A stretch of DNA of 64,000 bases from the NCBI GenBank assembly GCA_026075535.2, contig AP026544.2, positions 8,246,001 to 8,310,000 of the forward strand. Direction: 5' to 3'. Position numbers and translations under genes: made by a program. Shown here piece after piece: positions 1-11,100 of the stretch (position 1 is the first letter of the stretch; every line of letters begins with the position of its first letter). Source of the stretch: Tricholoma matsutake. Taxonomy: Eukaryota > Basidiomycota > Agaricomycetes > Agaricales > Tricholomataceae. The notes beneath the pieces are model-generated. The model saw nothing but the letters and a program-made list of their open reading frames with translations. It ran no database searches and was not told the origin of the DNA.

Positions 1-2309
1 ATGTCTGATGATGTTGAGATGTCTGATGATGTTGAGATGTCTGATGATGTCAATAACGCCTTGTTTGTCCCACCCTGCTCTAAGAAGACTGTCAGTGAGG
101 ATGACTCTGCTGTTGAAAGCAATGACCCACCTCCTTCCAAAAGGTCAAAGGCTCAAACAGCTGGGAAAGCCATAGCCAAAGTGGGAATAAAAGCAACTGG
201 AAAAGTGGGAAGGAAAACAAAAGCTGATAAGTATGATGAAGAAATAGTGCCAGAATGAAGAGCAACCTCAGGAACCCAAGCCAAAGAAAGTGAAAGTGAA
301 GGTGCTCAATGAGATCAACATCATGGCAAAGAAAATAGAAGACAAGACTCAAGGGACACAGAGTAAGTATGGTGATATAATGAAGTCCATGTCTACTACA
401 CAAGCAGAAGATGGATCAAACAAGAAGCCAGCTTCCAAGACCCCATTGCAGGCCCAGGCGATGGGTGGCAGGAGGTTGAAGAGAGAGGGGGTGATAGCCA
501 ATATTAATACATTGTATAACTCAGATGCAAAACCCAATTTCAGGCTGTCAACAAACTGTTCTGATCTGATGGAAGTCAATAACAGGTATATTTATATTCT
601 TCTCACCATATATTCATGCTTTCATTGCTGACACTTTATCGATCCACACTGTTTTATTGGACTCAGTGATACCTCTCACAAGAAGCAAAAACATGCCTCT
701 GCAATCAAGGATTGGGCCTTGGCAGTTCCTGCCACTGCTAAGCCTACCTTGAAAGCTCCATCCAGCCTTGCCAAGTCTGATGTTCCCCCACTTACTACAA
801 GTGGCACTAGCCACTCATCTGCTCCATCAGTTCTTACTGACAATGTCAAGATTATCAGCCATCAAGCATTGGACTCAGTTAAGGTAAAAGCTGAACTGGA
901 ACCCACCCTCTCATTGCACATTGATGGTGGTCTCTCTGACAACAACAAGAGGAGAGGTGAGGAACAGGAGGCCATGATCAACAGTCCTCCCAAGGGAAAG
1001 AAGTGAGTGACTAGCAAGGTAAGTTTACTTTAGTTGATTTAACAAAATATTCTAAGCACTATCAACCAGCAACTCATAATCCAAAAACCATTGAAGGCCA
1101 GCAAAATGGCTACCAGAAAGCCTCGAAATGAGGAACTCCCACAATGGGTTGAGGCACAATGGTTCTGACATATGTTCATCACAACTTATATGGCATTTGT
1201 TGGTCAAACCACCAATCCTTGGGATGTGCCAGTTAAGCAATCAGTCCAGGTGATACAAAAGATCTGGGATGCAACCAGTTGCTATGAGTATGAGATAACA
1301 ACATCTGCTGCAATCTATCAGAAAGTATGTGACCAACTTCACTCAAGAACAATACTAAAATATATTCCAGATGGTTCAATGCCTCTCTGACTCCTGGCGC
1401 AATATTATTGGATCCACTGGCATTGCAGTCCTCTTGGTGTTTTGTGATACTCAAGAAAGCTTACAAAATTCAGATGAAGAACATGTAGAGTTTGCAAAGT
1501 ACTACCTGGAGGATCTTCACTTTTTGTATCAAGTGAGCAAACATGATGACAAAAAGGTATGTGACCCCAAATGCTCTCTCTTTATATGTCTAATAATAAC
1601 ATAATACTTTTCAGAAATGGAAGGGGCTCTTTCACAGCCCCTTTGTCCTCCAGATGTTTGCTGCTCACCTCATGGCTATTGAAGGTTTTGCAAGGGTTCC
1701 CAATCTCCATGACAAACCCACAACCACTGCAGTGGGTGGGTTAGGCTTGGCTGCTGCCTCAGTATGTACTGTGTATTTTGCTTGCAGTGTTGTTCTGACT
1801 GTTGATAGGTCAAGAGGGCTCTAACTCTAGTTGCCACTAGGACATTGACTGTAGCAATGACATGCGCTAGCAAAGGCAAGATGGTAACACTTTCTTGGAC
1901 TCTCAATCACTCCACTGGGAAGGAGTCCATGCAACAGACAGGCTTCAGCAATACCGCTTGGGGTAAGGCCACCCATTGGACACCCCAGAGGTGCCCTATA
2001 GCAATGGCAAGGCCATGAGATGGTATATCAATGCTGAACTATGACAATGTGACTACATGGCTCTACCAACATGGTCACATGACTACCTGGAGTAGGTAAC
2101 CACTCACCCTACTCCACCGTGGGTATGCCAAATTGGCATGCACGCTTGCAAACACCAAGTTTGAGGCCATCATTAAAGATGCTCAAGAGTTCATGAAGCC
2201 AATTCGTGCTCACAACAGGGACCCTACAGAAGTTATTGACATTGACAACAATGACAATGACAAAAGGGCATGCCTGGTTGATAACTCTGGCTCTGAAGCA
2301 GAGTGTATG
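1..2309 (+). pseudogene. Decayed member of an expanded uncharacterised Agaricomycete protein family
   Basis: Coding-like blocks run left to right and probably begin before the window. They are: an acidic start with three MSDDVE repeats; a Lys-rich stretch (about 270-590); a Ser/Thr-rich stretch ending PPKGKK (about 660-1005); and a C-terminal part with the conserved-looking pieces SDSWRNIIGS (near 1384), LEDLHFLYQ (near 1510) and GLFHSPFVLQMFAAH (1623-1670). The order and these blocks match, from memory, a copy-number-expanded family of unknown function common in Laccaria- and Suillus-like genomes, often beside transposons. The blocks are in different frames. Some breaks look like introns (GTATGT at 1557, GTATGT at 1761), but a shift near 257 and an in-frame TGA near 1167 (EAQWF-stop) suggest decay. 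Function unknown. The family match is recalled, not searched. Confidence 0.5.
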
Positions 2310-2964
2310 TGGTTTTCCTCTTTTATGATCTCACTAACGTGATCTTTAGAATCTGCAAATGGTTTGCTGTGGACATATTTACTTCCTAGCAAAATCCCCA
2401 TCCTGTTCTCATTTAGTTCTATGTTGCTGCCTCCCACCATGCCAGATTCAACTCTGGCTCATCATGCTTGTCCCACACTTTTCATGGCCCCTCACATTGC
2501 ATAATGATTGCTTAACACATTTGGCATGTCTTTATACCCATGGTTGGACATCCTTAGTACACAAATATTTGACAAATATATGCTTTTTGTGTGCTTGACA
2601 AATGCTTAGCATGTCTGAACTACGATTAAGGTGTTCAAGGCTTTGATTTGCTTTTCAGTTTTTCCATTGCTTATTGAGCTTATAAGCCACTTGGATTCTC
2701 AGTTTGCCTTTCTTACTGGTGGAATTTTGGTTGAGGTTTGACTTAAAAAGATTGCTTAAATCTTTGCTTAGCCCTAAGTCAAAAATAAGTTGAACTTAAG
2801 CCTCTGGTAAGCCAAATCCATGGGACAACTTGGCTTAACCCAAGTATGGCTGGATTTAGAGACCTTCTACTTAATGGTGCTTAGAATCATCATTTAGCCA
2901 CAATAAGCATGACTAAGTTTCATTAAGAAATTTCTATATTTTCCTGATGGTCAAGGCAACACTA
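2310..2964. other. AT-rich non-coding stretch with repeated GCTTA/TTAAG motifs
   Basis: No open frame with protein-like composition on either strand. Between about 2600 and 2940 the pentamer GCTTA and its complement TAAGC recur many times. The same motif enriches both ends of the element at 47.5-49.2 kb and the last 60 bases of the window, so this may be the remains of a related non-autonomous transposon. No ends or target duplication were found. Confidence 0.35.
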
Positions 2965-5875
2965 CTAAGCTGTGTTATGGATGCATCCAGGCCTGGGCTC
3001 CAGATTGTATCTGTAAGTGCCCTCTTTATTGCATCTCATTGCCAATGAGCCTCATTCAGGTGTTTTGCCCTCACTAATTCAACTGCCTCCTCTCTTGTGA
3101 TGCACTCCACCCTTGCTCTCGCTCGCACTCCCCTTCTGTGCCCTACATGCCACAATTTACAGTCATCGATCATGTACTCCAATGCCCAATGTTTTGCCCT
3201 CCTCCTTGCCCTCATGCTACACCCTTGGTCTAATTCCAGCAATGACTTGATCACCTCCAAGAGAATAGGCTCCTTTGCAAATCGGTGTTGCAGCTCCTCA
3301 GTACTGCCCATCATTGCTATGCAGAAGATGTTGTGTGTGAGTCCAGTTGCTGCCTCCCAATCCTTGCACACCATCCATTCGCTACCATCCCCCTCTTCCT
3401 TCTCAGTCCCTTCCCTTGCCTGGCTGAGGCCATCAGCTATGACATTAATCTTCCCTGGGATGTGTCAAACATCTAGTGTTTAAAGGTCCGGTCCATAGGA
3501 CTGGGAAAAGACCAAAGACCGAACTGAACCAACACACAGTCCGGTCCATTTTTCAGTTGCGGTTGCTTACTTTCGAGCTCAGGCCGGTTGCCAGTTGCCT
3601 TGTTTGGAAAATATTTCAAAACCATTACAAAACTGGTTGCAATCAGTTGCAACCAGTTTTCTCGCAGTATATACAATGTACTATGTACCTGCTTAGAAGT
3701 AAGAAATTATAACTAACATAACTACTAATCATAACTATTTATCATACGGTTACACTACATTACACTACAATTACACGCAGTGGGACAAGTCGGGGTAGTT
3801 ATTTGGTGGGTACTTATATACCCTGTGGCCATGCACAGACCATGTGGTCATGTGCTCCTGAAAAAAAGAAAAGTGGCACCATTGCCAGATGACTCCCACA
3901 ACAACAAACAACTCCCACAACTCCCATCCCATCCGTCCACCACCACCATCAACACATGCACACCACCTGCCCCAAAACCACTGCCAATGAACAAATGCAA
4001 AGCAGATGGCCCAAACGATGACCAGCGTTGTTTGGGCTGTCGGGTATGATTTTTTTGTTTAATCTTATTTCAATTACTAATAATTCTTTTTGTAGTGTCT
4101 CTTTTGCAAACGACGTTGCCTAGACATGACGCAACACACCTGGGCCCTCACCGTACCCATGCCCTACATCACCGCTGTGAGCCTCTGCTCACAGGGTGGC
4201 AACGGGTCCCATTTCTGGACAATGACAACGACACAACAATGTGGCACCAACATGCTGCCACGTCACAGCACCACCACGCCGCCACATCACAGCACCACCA
4301 TGCCGCCACATCACAGCACCACCATGCCACCGTGCTGACGACAACAAACAAGAATGCGAACAGGGAGGATGACAGGGAGAAGACAACAACAACAGCAAAA
4401 ATGGGAGGGTGGTGACAGGGAGGAGACGACAAATGCCAGCATGGGGACGACAACACGGGGATGATGGACAACAACACGAGGACGACAAATGACAATGCAG
4501 GGACAATGAACAATGGGGCTGACCATAACAAATACCCGGGACAACGTACGATGCCCCGCTCTCACTGCAAATGCAAGTCTGTGGGTTCTTTTTTCTTTTT
4601 CTTTTCTTTCTTTTGTTGTGATGGATGCACCTTACAGGTGTTGTTCACTCTTTTTTTTTCTTTCTTTCTATTAGCAACACCCCACCACTGCGAGCACCTG
4701 CTTGCAGGGTGTGTTGTAATTAGTTGTATTTAATATATAGTAAAATTAAAATATGTATTGAAAATTGCTGGAAAAACCAGTGGCAACCAGTTTTTCGAGG
4801 GCAACCGAACCAACTAGGACTGGTCCTAGTCGGTTTGGTTGCAGTTGCCCTAAGTTGGGCACCAGTTGCAACCGGTTGCAGTTGCCAGTTGCCCATCTTG
4901 GGGTCAAAAAACTGGACTGAACCGGACCTTAAAACACTACGAACATCCACTATTTGTTGGCTTAAGATTCCATCCCTCCACCTCACATGCATTGCGTTCA
5001 ACTTATCATTCATCATGACATCTCACAGTGCCTGACCATCCATCTCGATCTCCACAGGGAACCCCCAGATGATGTCTGAAAACCTGTCTAGAGCAAACTT
5101 CAATGCTGCAAACTCCAGCAAGAATGGTTTGTATTTGCCCTCAGAATGTGATGTATGCTTTGATGCAAAACCAATGGGGTGAAGCTTGTTCAACCTGCAG
5201 CCATCTGGCATGACTGTCTCAAACCATTGTGGGAGCACCACACCAAAAGCATCCTGACATCCATCACTTGTAATGATGAAGTGTGTTCCATCCCAATTGG
5301 GCCCTTGGAGAATAGGCTCCAATGTCAAGATCTTCTTTAAAGCCAGAAATGACTTTGCATGTTCCAGTGTCCAACAATTTCCAAGCTTGTAGTTCAGCAA
5401 TGTCCTCCTGTATACTGATTTCATGTATTTCTGTGGTAGCTTGACCCCATGCAACAAATCTCTCAATGGTTTCTTGACCATCGCATAGCCCTTAATAAGA
5501 TCCCAAAACCAGCTGGTCAGGCCCAGGAATGCTGCTAGATTAAGTGCATCTGCAGGTTCCTCCCAGTTCACAACTGCAGTTAACTTTGTGAGGTTGGGCT
5601 GGACCCCTCTTGGGCCAACCGTAGCACCAGCAAACACTGCCATAGTCATGAACAGTTTTGACTTACTTGCAGACAAGGAGAGCTTTCGCTCTTGTATCCT
5701 CCTGAATATGGTAACCAGCTTAGTCATCATCTCCTCAAGTGTGTCTGCTGCTGTGCCACCATCATCAATGAAAAGCTCCATTATTTCCCATGCCAGAAGA
5801 TCATGTAGGTGCTGTGCAGTCATATGTGCAAAGGTACAAAGGTGCCCCAGTGACTGTAATTTACACTGCCCCACC
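2965..5875 (-). pseudogene. Ty3/gypsy pol fragment A (RT to integrase N-terminus), truncated at both ends
   Basis: On the minus strand 5874-5023 encodes the second half of a reverse transcriptase, with catalytic FIDDGG (a [YF]xDD motif), the thumb/connection region (GVQPNLTKLTAVVNW) and an RNase H-like part. The frame resumes after an in-frame TGA at 5023-5025 with NDKLNAMHVRWRDG, is cut by an inserted element (3474-4939), and continues with HIPGKINVIADGLSQ and the integrase-proximal region to about 2965 (DTIWSPGLD). In-frame stops at 5023, 3465 and 3036 are all TGA. The RT fingers and palm before FIDD, gag, protease, the integrase core and both LTRs are absent, so it is a dead fragment. It belongs to a different lineage from elements B and C, judging by motif wording. 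Confidence 0.8.
3474..4939. mobile_element. Non-autonomous hAT-like element inserted in Ty3 fragment A
   Basis: The left end TAGTGTTTAAAGGTCCGGT and the right end, read in complement, TAGTGTTTTAAGGTCCGGT form near-perfect terminal inverted repeats of about 19 bp. They are flanked by 8-bp direct repeats CAAACATC (3466-3473) and CGAACATC (4940-4947), 7 of 8 matching. Eight-bp duplications and TAG..CTA-type ends are hallmarks of hAT transposons. Subterminal GTTGC/CAGTT repeats crowd both ends (3540-3660; 4780-4890). The target is the pol frame of fragment A, whose two halves match up across the insert. No transposase is visible. The middle is rich in CCACCA and GACAACAA and includes an intron-like junction (GTATGATT at 4044, TTTTTGTAG near 4095) beside Cys pairs (CLGC, CLFC), possibly decayed cargo. 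Confidence 0.8.
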
Positions 5876-6037
5876 TATTCTGGTCGGACTCTGGTTATTC
5901 CGGTCGGACTCCAGTTATTCCAGTTATTCTGGTTGGATTCTGGTTGGACTAACTGGAATAACTAGAATCTGGTATAATAGACTAACTTGGTTTTAGAAAT
6001 GTATCCATATAAATAACATTGAACATAGACAGAATTG
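5876..6037. repeat. Short direct and inverted repeat cluster
   Basis: Between about 5880 and 5985 the words GGTCGGACTC/GGTTGGATTC and CCAGTTATTC recur, and AGTTATTCCAGTTA is answered in inverted form by TAACTGGAATAACT. This could be a small foldback element or the end of a larger one. It lies exactly where pol fragment A stops, so it may mark the junction that truncated A. No coding seen. Confidence 0.4.
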
Positions 6038-6539
6038 TTACATGTCATCATCACTATCACTATCACTATCACTATCACTATCACTATCACTATTGTTTGC
6101 CTTACTTGCCTTTTCCTCTTGTTTTGCAATAACATGTCTAGTATGATAAAATAGCATGCTATGCAGAAACCAGTTGAAGTTACCAGCTGTCATTTTCTTC
6201 AACATTGATTCATATCCTCCCATCCATGCATTTAACTGTTCACAAGCCTGTTTGTTGCATGTTAGTCAGTATTATTGTTACATGAAACTAGTATCAAAGC
6301 TTGCCTGTGTGTTGAATGCACGTCTGAAACAAGATTTGCCTTGTTTATCTTTGGCTTCAACAACCAGATTAGGTGCATCTGCTGGTGCAGGATTACACCA
6401 TTTCTTGCAAAGTTCATCATCATCTTGATGGTTGATGTAATGATAAGCATCAACAATAAATCATGTTGTCATTTCCCATGCCCTTTCCCATGATCCATTC
6501 CTGAGCACAGTTTGAAGTACCAGACATGCTTTATCAATG
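6038..6539 (-). pseudogene. C-terminal part of a KDZ-transposon-associated protein, cut by element B
   Basis: Minus-strand reading begins at the edge of the LTR of element B (6539) and gives LQTVLRNGSWERAW, an in-frame TGA, then FIVDAYHYINHQ, KKWCNPAPADAPNLV and RRAFNTQ. A 57-nt intron with GC-AG ends (6304 to 6248) precedes ACEQLNAWMGGYES and GNFNWFLHSMLFYHTRHVI. It ends in a (Ser-Asp)n tail encoded by the microsatellite. From memory these blocks resemble the C-terminal region of cysteine-cluster proteins annotated in Agaricomycetes as associated with KDZ transposases. The N-terminal part is missing because element B starts there. Assignment is moderate; the protein's biochemical role is unknown. 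Confidence 0.45.
6048..6092. repeat. (CACTAT)n microsatellite inside coding sequence
   Basis: About seven tandem hexamers. On the minus strand they are read as alternating Asp-Ser codons forming the acidic C-terminal tail of the KDZ-associated fragment. Confidence 0.85.
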
Positions 6540-6958
6540 CATGTCCTTGACATTGGATCCTTGAGATTGGATCCATGACATTGGATCCATGACATCGGAC
6601 GCCTCATGCTAGGCATGAGGCCTATTGGTTCGATTCTTACTTGATACACATCTATCTTTCCAATTGGACAATAAGGACCTCCCTTGTAGTATAAGTACTG
6701 CAACTTGTAGTAGGGATATCCTTAGTTTAGATCTAGGCAATCTACAGCCTTAACTTTCAACTCGCGAACTTACTCGAAACCACTAAGGAAGCCCCTTAGT
6801 GTGCAAACCTGAATGACTCTATGCAGAAGGCCTGTTAGAGTGCACTATCCATCTTACATCGGATGCTCTGAGTAAGACTAGTGCCAAATGACTTGTCGAG
6901 GAAGCACCTCACCAAACGACATCAACTAGATCAAGTGGTTGAGGCTTTGCCCTTAACA
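6539..6958 (+). repeat. 5' LTR of element B, truncated at its 5' end
   Basis: About 420 bp aligning with 14031-14438 of the 3' LTR with scattered, mostly transition differences. It ends in CCTTAACA, as the 3' LTR does. The part equivalent to 13744-14030 is missing, so most of the U3 promoter region is lost while the TATA-like box and transcript start region remain. Confidence 0.9.
6690..6697 (+). promoter_or_regulatory. TATA-like box in the LTR of element B
   Basis: TATAAGTA lies 33 nt before TAGTTTAGATCT (6723-6734), the spacing expected between a TATA box and a transcript start. The same box is kept in the 3' LTR (near 14168). Confidence 0.5.
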
Positions 6959-6960
6959 TA

Positions 6961-6972
6961 AGATCTAAACTA
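6961..6972 (+). other. Predicted self-priming site of element B
   Basis: AGATCTAAACTA starts 2 nt after the LTR end and is perfectly complementary over 12 nt to TAGTTTAGATCT at 6723-6734 (and 14201-14212), the predicted first bases of the transcript. Tf1/sushi-type elements prime reverse transcription by pairing the 5' end of their own RNA with such a site rather than with a tRNA. Confidence 0.65.
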
Positions 6973-7124
6973 TCTGCTAGCCCACCTACCTAGGTGTAGG
7001 CAATACATCTCAATACACACCACAATGACCCAGGTCTAGACAAACCCCAGACTGACCACCAAGAGAAGCGGAACCACAGCCAGGTTCATCTTGGTACCGA
7101 TACAACAGAAGACTAGTCCATTAC

Positions 7125-8171
7125 TTGACCCCAGCACAACGTTGGTTCTACAGATCAACCGACAGACAACGAGGAGATTTCCTCACTGATAAAGACTTTG
7201 AACAACTGGACACACCCCCACCCGAAACATCCACCTGCTTCTTAACAGATGAAACCAATGACCTCTATAATGAGATGTCCAAACCCACAACCATGCCGAT
7301 GATGTCTGTGAAGGACATTCGAATCCAATCACCCACAGACTTCTCAGGAGAGTGGACCAAGACTGCCAAGTTCCTGCAGGAAATAGACCTGTACCTGTGA
7401 ATCAACAACCAGGTCTATGACACAAATGACAAGAAGATTATCTTCACGCTGTCCTTCATGAATGGAGGGACAGCAGCTGCCTGGGCACAGGCATTTGTCA
7501 ACCAACACCAGTCCAAGGGACTCAGTGAATATGCAGACTTTCAACAGAAGGTCCTAGAGGCCTTCTCAGGGATTGACGATGCTGGAATGGCAAAAACTGA
7601 GATCAAAAATCTCAAACAAGGTTCAGGGAACCTCGAAGAATACGTGGCGAACTTTCGCATCCTGAAAGACAGGATGGGAATCACAGAAGATGCAGCCATG
7701 ATCAAATATTTCATGGACAGACTGCACCCCAAATTACTGAAGAGGGTACATATGATGGAAATGGTACCCAACACTCTCGAAGGCTGGATAAAGGCAGCTT
7801 CGAAATACGAAGGCCAATGGAAATGGGCCATGGCAATCCTGGGAAAGACCAGGCAGAACCAGAAGACAAATGAAACGACAAAGAAAGGACAGCCCTCTCT
7901 TGACATCAACCGACTGACGAACCAAGAATGAGTGGAACACCTCTGAAAGGGATTGTGTTTCATCTGTCACCAACCGGGACACCGATCGTCCGACCACAAG
8001 GATGGAAAGAACCCCACCCAAATGGGGTCAGCACCCCCTCCTTACCGAAACCGCTTCACCCAGAAGAAGACTGGGGTGGACACCTACCAGAAGATCTGCA
8101 CGATGCTGGATGAATTAGATGAAGAAGAGAAAGAATGAGCCCTCAACCTCATGGAGGAATCGGGTTTTTAG
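7125..8171 (+). pseudogene. gag of element B
   Basis: One frame from 7125 encodes a capsid-like protein: an N-terminal region, a gag core with WAQAFVNQHQ, DFQQKVLEAF, LKQGSGNLEEYVANFR and MIKYFMDRLHP (about 7380-7790), and a zinc knuckle CFICHQPGHRSSDH near 7954, in which His replaces the usual last Cys. It is interrupted by TGA at 7398, 7929, 7944 and 8136 but otherwise stays in frame to TAG at 8169-8171. The product would form the retrotransposon particle and bind its RNA. The TAG directly follows a slippery heptamer, so this end may be the authentic gag terminus. Confidence 0.8.
8162..8168 (+). promoter_or_regulatory. Candidate -1 ribosomal frameshift site, GGGTTTT
   Basis: In gag frame the codons are TCG GGT TTT TAG. 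The heptamer G GGT TTT fits the X XXY YYZ rule, and slipping back one base gives GGG TTT TTA GAA, which enters the protease frame. The stop immediately follows the slip site. A simple one-T deletion in the run would look the same. Confidence 0.45.
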
Positions 8172-11100
8172 AACAGCAGCCTGATACGACGCCAGTCACC
8201 ACTGAAGTCTCCATAGGATCTGTACTCTTAGCTACCATGAATAGACAATCTATGCGCCTGTCTATTTGGGTAGCTGAGTCAGACAATGGAAAAGACGTCG
8301 CAATGAATGCGCTCCTTAACTCTGGAGCAGGAGGAGTCTTTATTGATTTGAAATTCATTGAACGAGAAGGGATCAAGACATATCCCTTAGGCTACACCAT
8401 CTGGGCCACAAATGTGGATGGAACCCTGAACAAGCAGGGAATGATCACAAGATATGTGAAAGGGAGGCTCCACATCAATGGACAGAGCTACCCAATGAAA
8501 TACCTAGTCGCTGGACTAGGCAAGGACTCAGTAATCCTGGGCCTGTCATGGCTGCAGGAGGTGAACCTGATTATTGACTGGAAGAAAGGAACTCTTGAGT
8601 TCCGAGACAAAGAACAATGGGCTCAAATCCAATGAATCTTGGAGAAGACAAGAAGAGCCAAACAGGCCCTCCCGAACACCCTAAAACTCCCCAGGGTCAA
8701 CACTGAAAGGGAAGCACCCAACGACAGAATGGCATGAATTTGATGCATCATAGCCAAGATGAGACAGAGGCTCTCTGAAGAGAAAGAGAGGAGCCTTGCC
8801 CGAGCCAGATTGGCTGTGGCAAAAACCAGAGAAAGACTCTCCAAAGAGAAGGAGAGAAACCTTGCCCGAGCCCAAATGGCTGTGGCAAAGATGAAGGAAA
8901 GGCTTTCTGAAAAGAAAGCCAAAGAACTGAATTCCACCCAGATAGCTGTCGCAAAGACCAGGAGCAGCAGCACTCCTAAAGAAGACAGGAACCTCAAAGC
9001 AGCAAGACATGCCATTGCGAAGACCTGAGAAAACCAGAAGAAAAGACAACTGGAGAAAGGAAAGAACAACAAATGCGACAAGACACAGCGAATCCTACAA
9101 AAAGTAAAAGAATTGCTAACCTCCACAGGGGAGAGAAGCACTGGCAAAAGAAACTCGAAAACAACACCACGGAACAGGACAATCGACCCTTGACAAAGCA
9201 CTACCCCGACCCATGATATTAGGACCCCAGATCACGGTACCATCAATGCTGAAGTACCTATGCCCAGGGAGACTCCCCCACAGGTGAAAATCAAGGAGAT
9301 ACCTGATGAGGAACTACTAGCAGACACCGGCATGGAAATACGAGCAATGGGAGAAACCCATGAACAAGATGCAACAGACCTCCTGATCGCATATGTATGA
9401 GGAGAACCAGTCATTGGCATATTTGAACCACCAGAAGAACCACCCCTCACCAAGGAACACTGAGGACTGACCCATACATACATACAGAAAATGAACATGA
9501 TCTCCAGGATCACAAAAGCCAAGGACTCCCCACGATATGTATTCTCAAAGAGCGCATGGATCAGAGCAAAGACATCCATTTCCCAGCGACTCACGCATGA
9601 ACAAGATGAGGGGAAGGAGGCCAGCAAACAAACACTGGACAACCTACTGCCACCGGAATACCAGAAATACAGGCAGGTATTCGAAAAAACCACATCTGAA
9701 CGATTCCCGGAATCAAGACCGTGGGATCACACGATTGACTCGAAGGAGGGCTTTGTACTGAAGGATTGCAAAGTCTACCCACTGACACTGAAAGAACAAG
9801 AGAAACTCAACGAGTTTCTTGATGAAAACCTGGAAAAAAGATACATCCAATTGTCAAAATTGCCCATGGCATCCCCATTCTTCTTCATGTCGAAGAAGGA
9901 CTCTGACGCTCTGCGACCTTGCCAAGACTACCACTATCTGAACAAAGGAACAATCCAGAACAACTACCCCTTGCCACTGATCGGAGACCTCTTGGACAAG
10001 CTGAAGGGAGCAAGATTTTTTATGAAACTTGATATTCGATGGGGATATCATAACGTATGGATAAAGAAAGGAGACAAGTGGAAGGCAGCATTCAAGACTA
10101 ACCAAGGGCCTATTCGAGCCAATGGTGATGTTCTTTGGGCTGTGCAACTCACCGGCAACATTCCAGGCCATGATGAACGATCTCTTCCGAGATATGCTAG
10201 ATGAAGGATGGCTCATCATCTATATGGATGACATCCTGATCTTCTCGAAGACAGAAGAAGAACACCAGGCAAGGACTGAAAGGGTCCTTGAGCAATTATG
10301 GCAATGTGATCTCTACCTGAAAATAGAGAAATGCAAGTTCAACATGCAAGAAGTCGACTTCTTGGGCATGATCATCAGGCCCAATGAACTCGCAATGGAC
10401 AACACGAAACTGGCTGGGATCAAGGACTGGCCCACACCAAAGACAGTGAAGGATGTAAGATCCTTCCTAGGATTCGGAAACTTCTATCGATGATTCATCA
10501 GACACTTCACAGATCTGGCCAGACCACTGAACGATTTGATGAAGAAGAACCAGAAATTCAAATGGACAAACAACTGCCAGCAGTCATTTGATGTGCTAAA
10601 AAGGAAGTTCAACAAAACCCCAGTACTACTGATGCCAGACACAACGAAACCATTTGTGGTGGAATCTGATGCCTCAAAATTTGTGACAGGCACAGTACTC
10701 AGACAACAGGATGCCAATGGAGACTGGCACCCATGCGGATACATCTCGCATTCTTTCAATGAAGCAGAAAGAAATTATGAGATATATGACTGGGAACTAC
10801 TGGGAGTGATCCGAGTGCTGGAAACATGGAGACACTACCTACAGGGGACACTGTTCCCTGTGACAGTACTATCTGATCACAAGAACCTGACATACTTCCA
10901 TCAGCCACAGAAACTGAACCGATGACAGGCTAGATGGAGCATCTACCTGTCACAATTTGACCTGAAGCTACAACACGTACCAGGATCACAGATGGTACAA
11001 TCTGACGCCCTATCAAGGAGAGCAGATCACATAGCCAAAGAAGACACTGATAATAAGGACAAGACCTTCCTCGCTGACGAACTGTTTGTCAAAATGATCG

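Noticed and set aside
4095..4733. Long frames on both strands within the hAT-like element (for example 4095-4415, 4169-4531)
   Set aside because: Low-complexity His/Thr/Gln- or Ser/Pro-rich products from CCACCA and GACAACAA tracts; open in several frames at once, so composition alone explains them.
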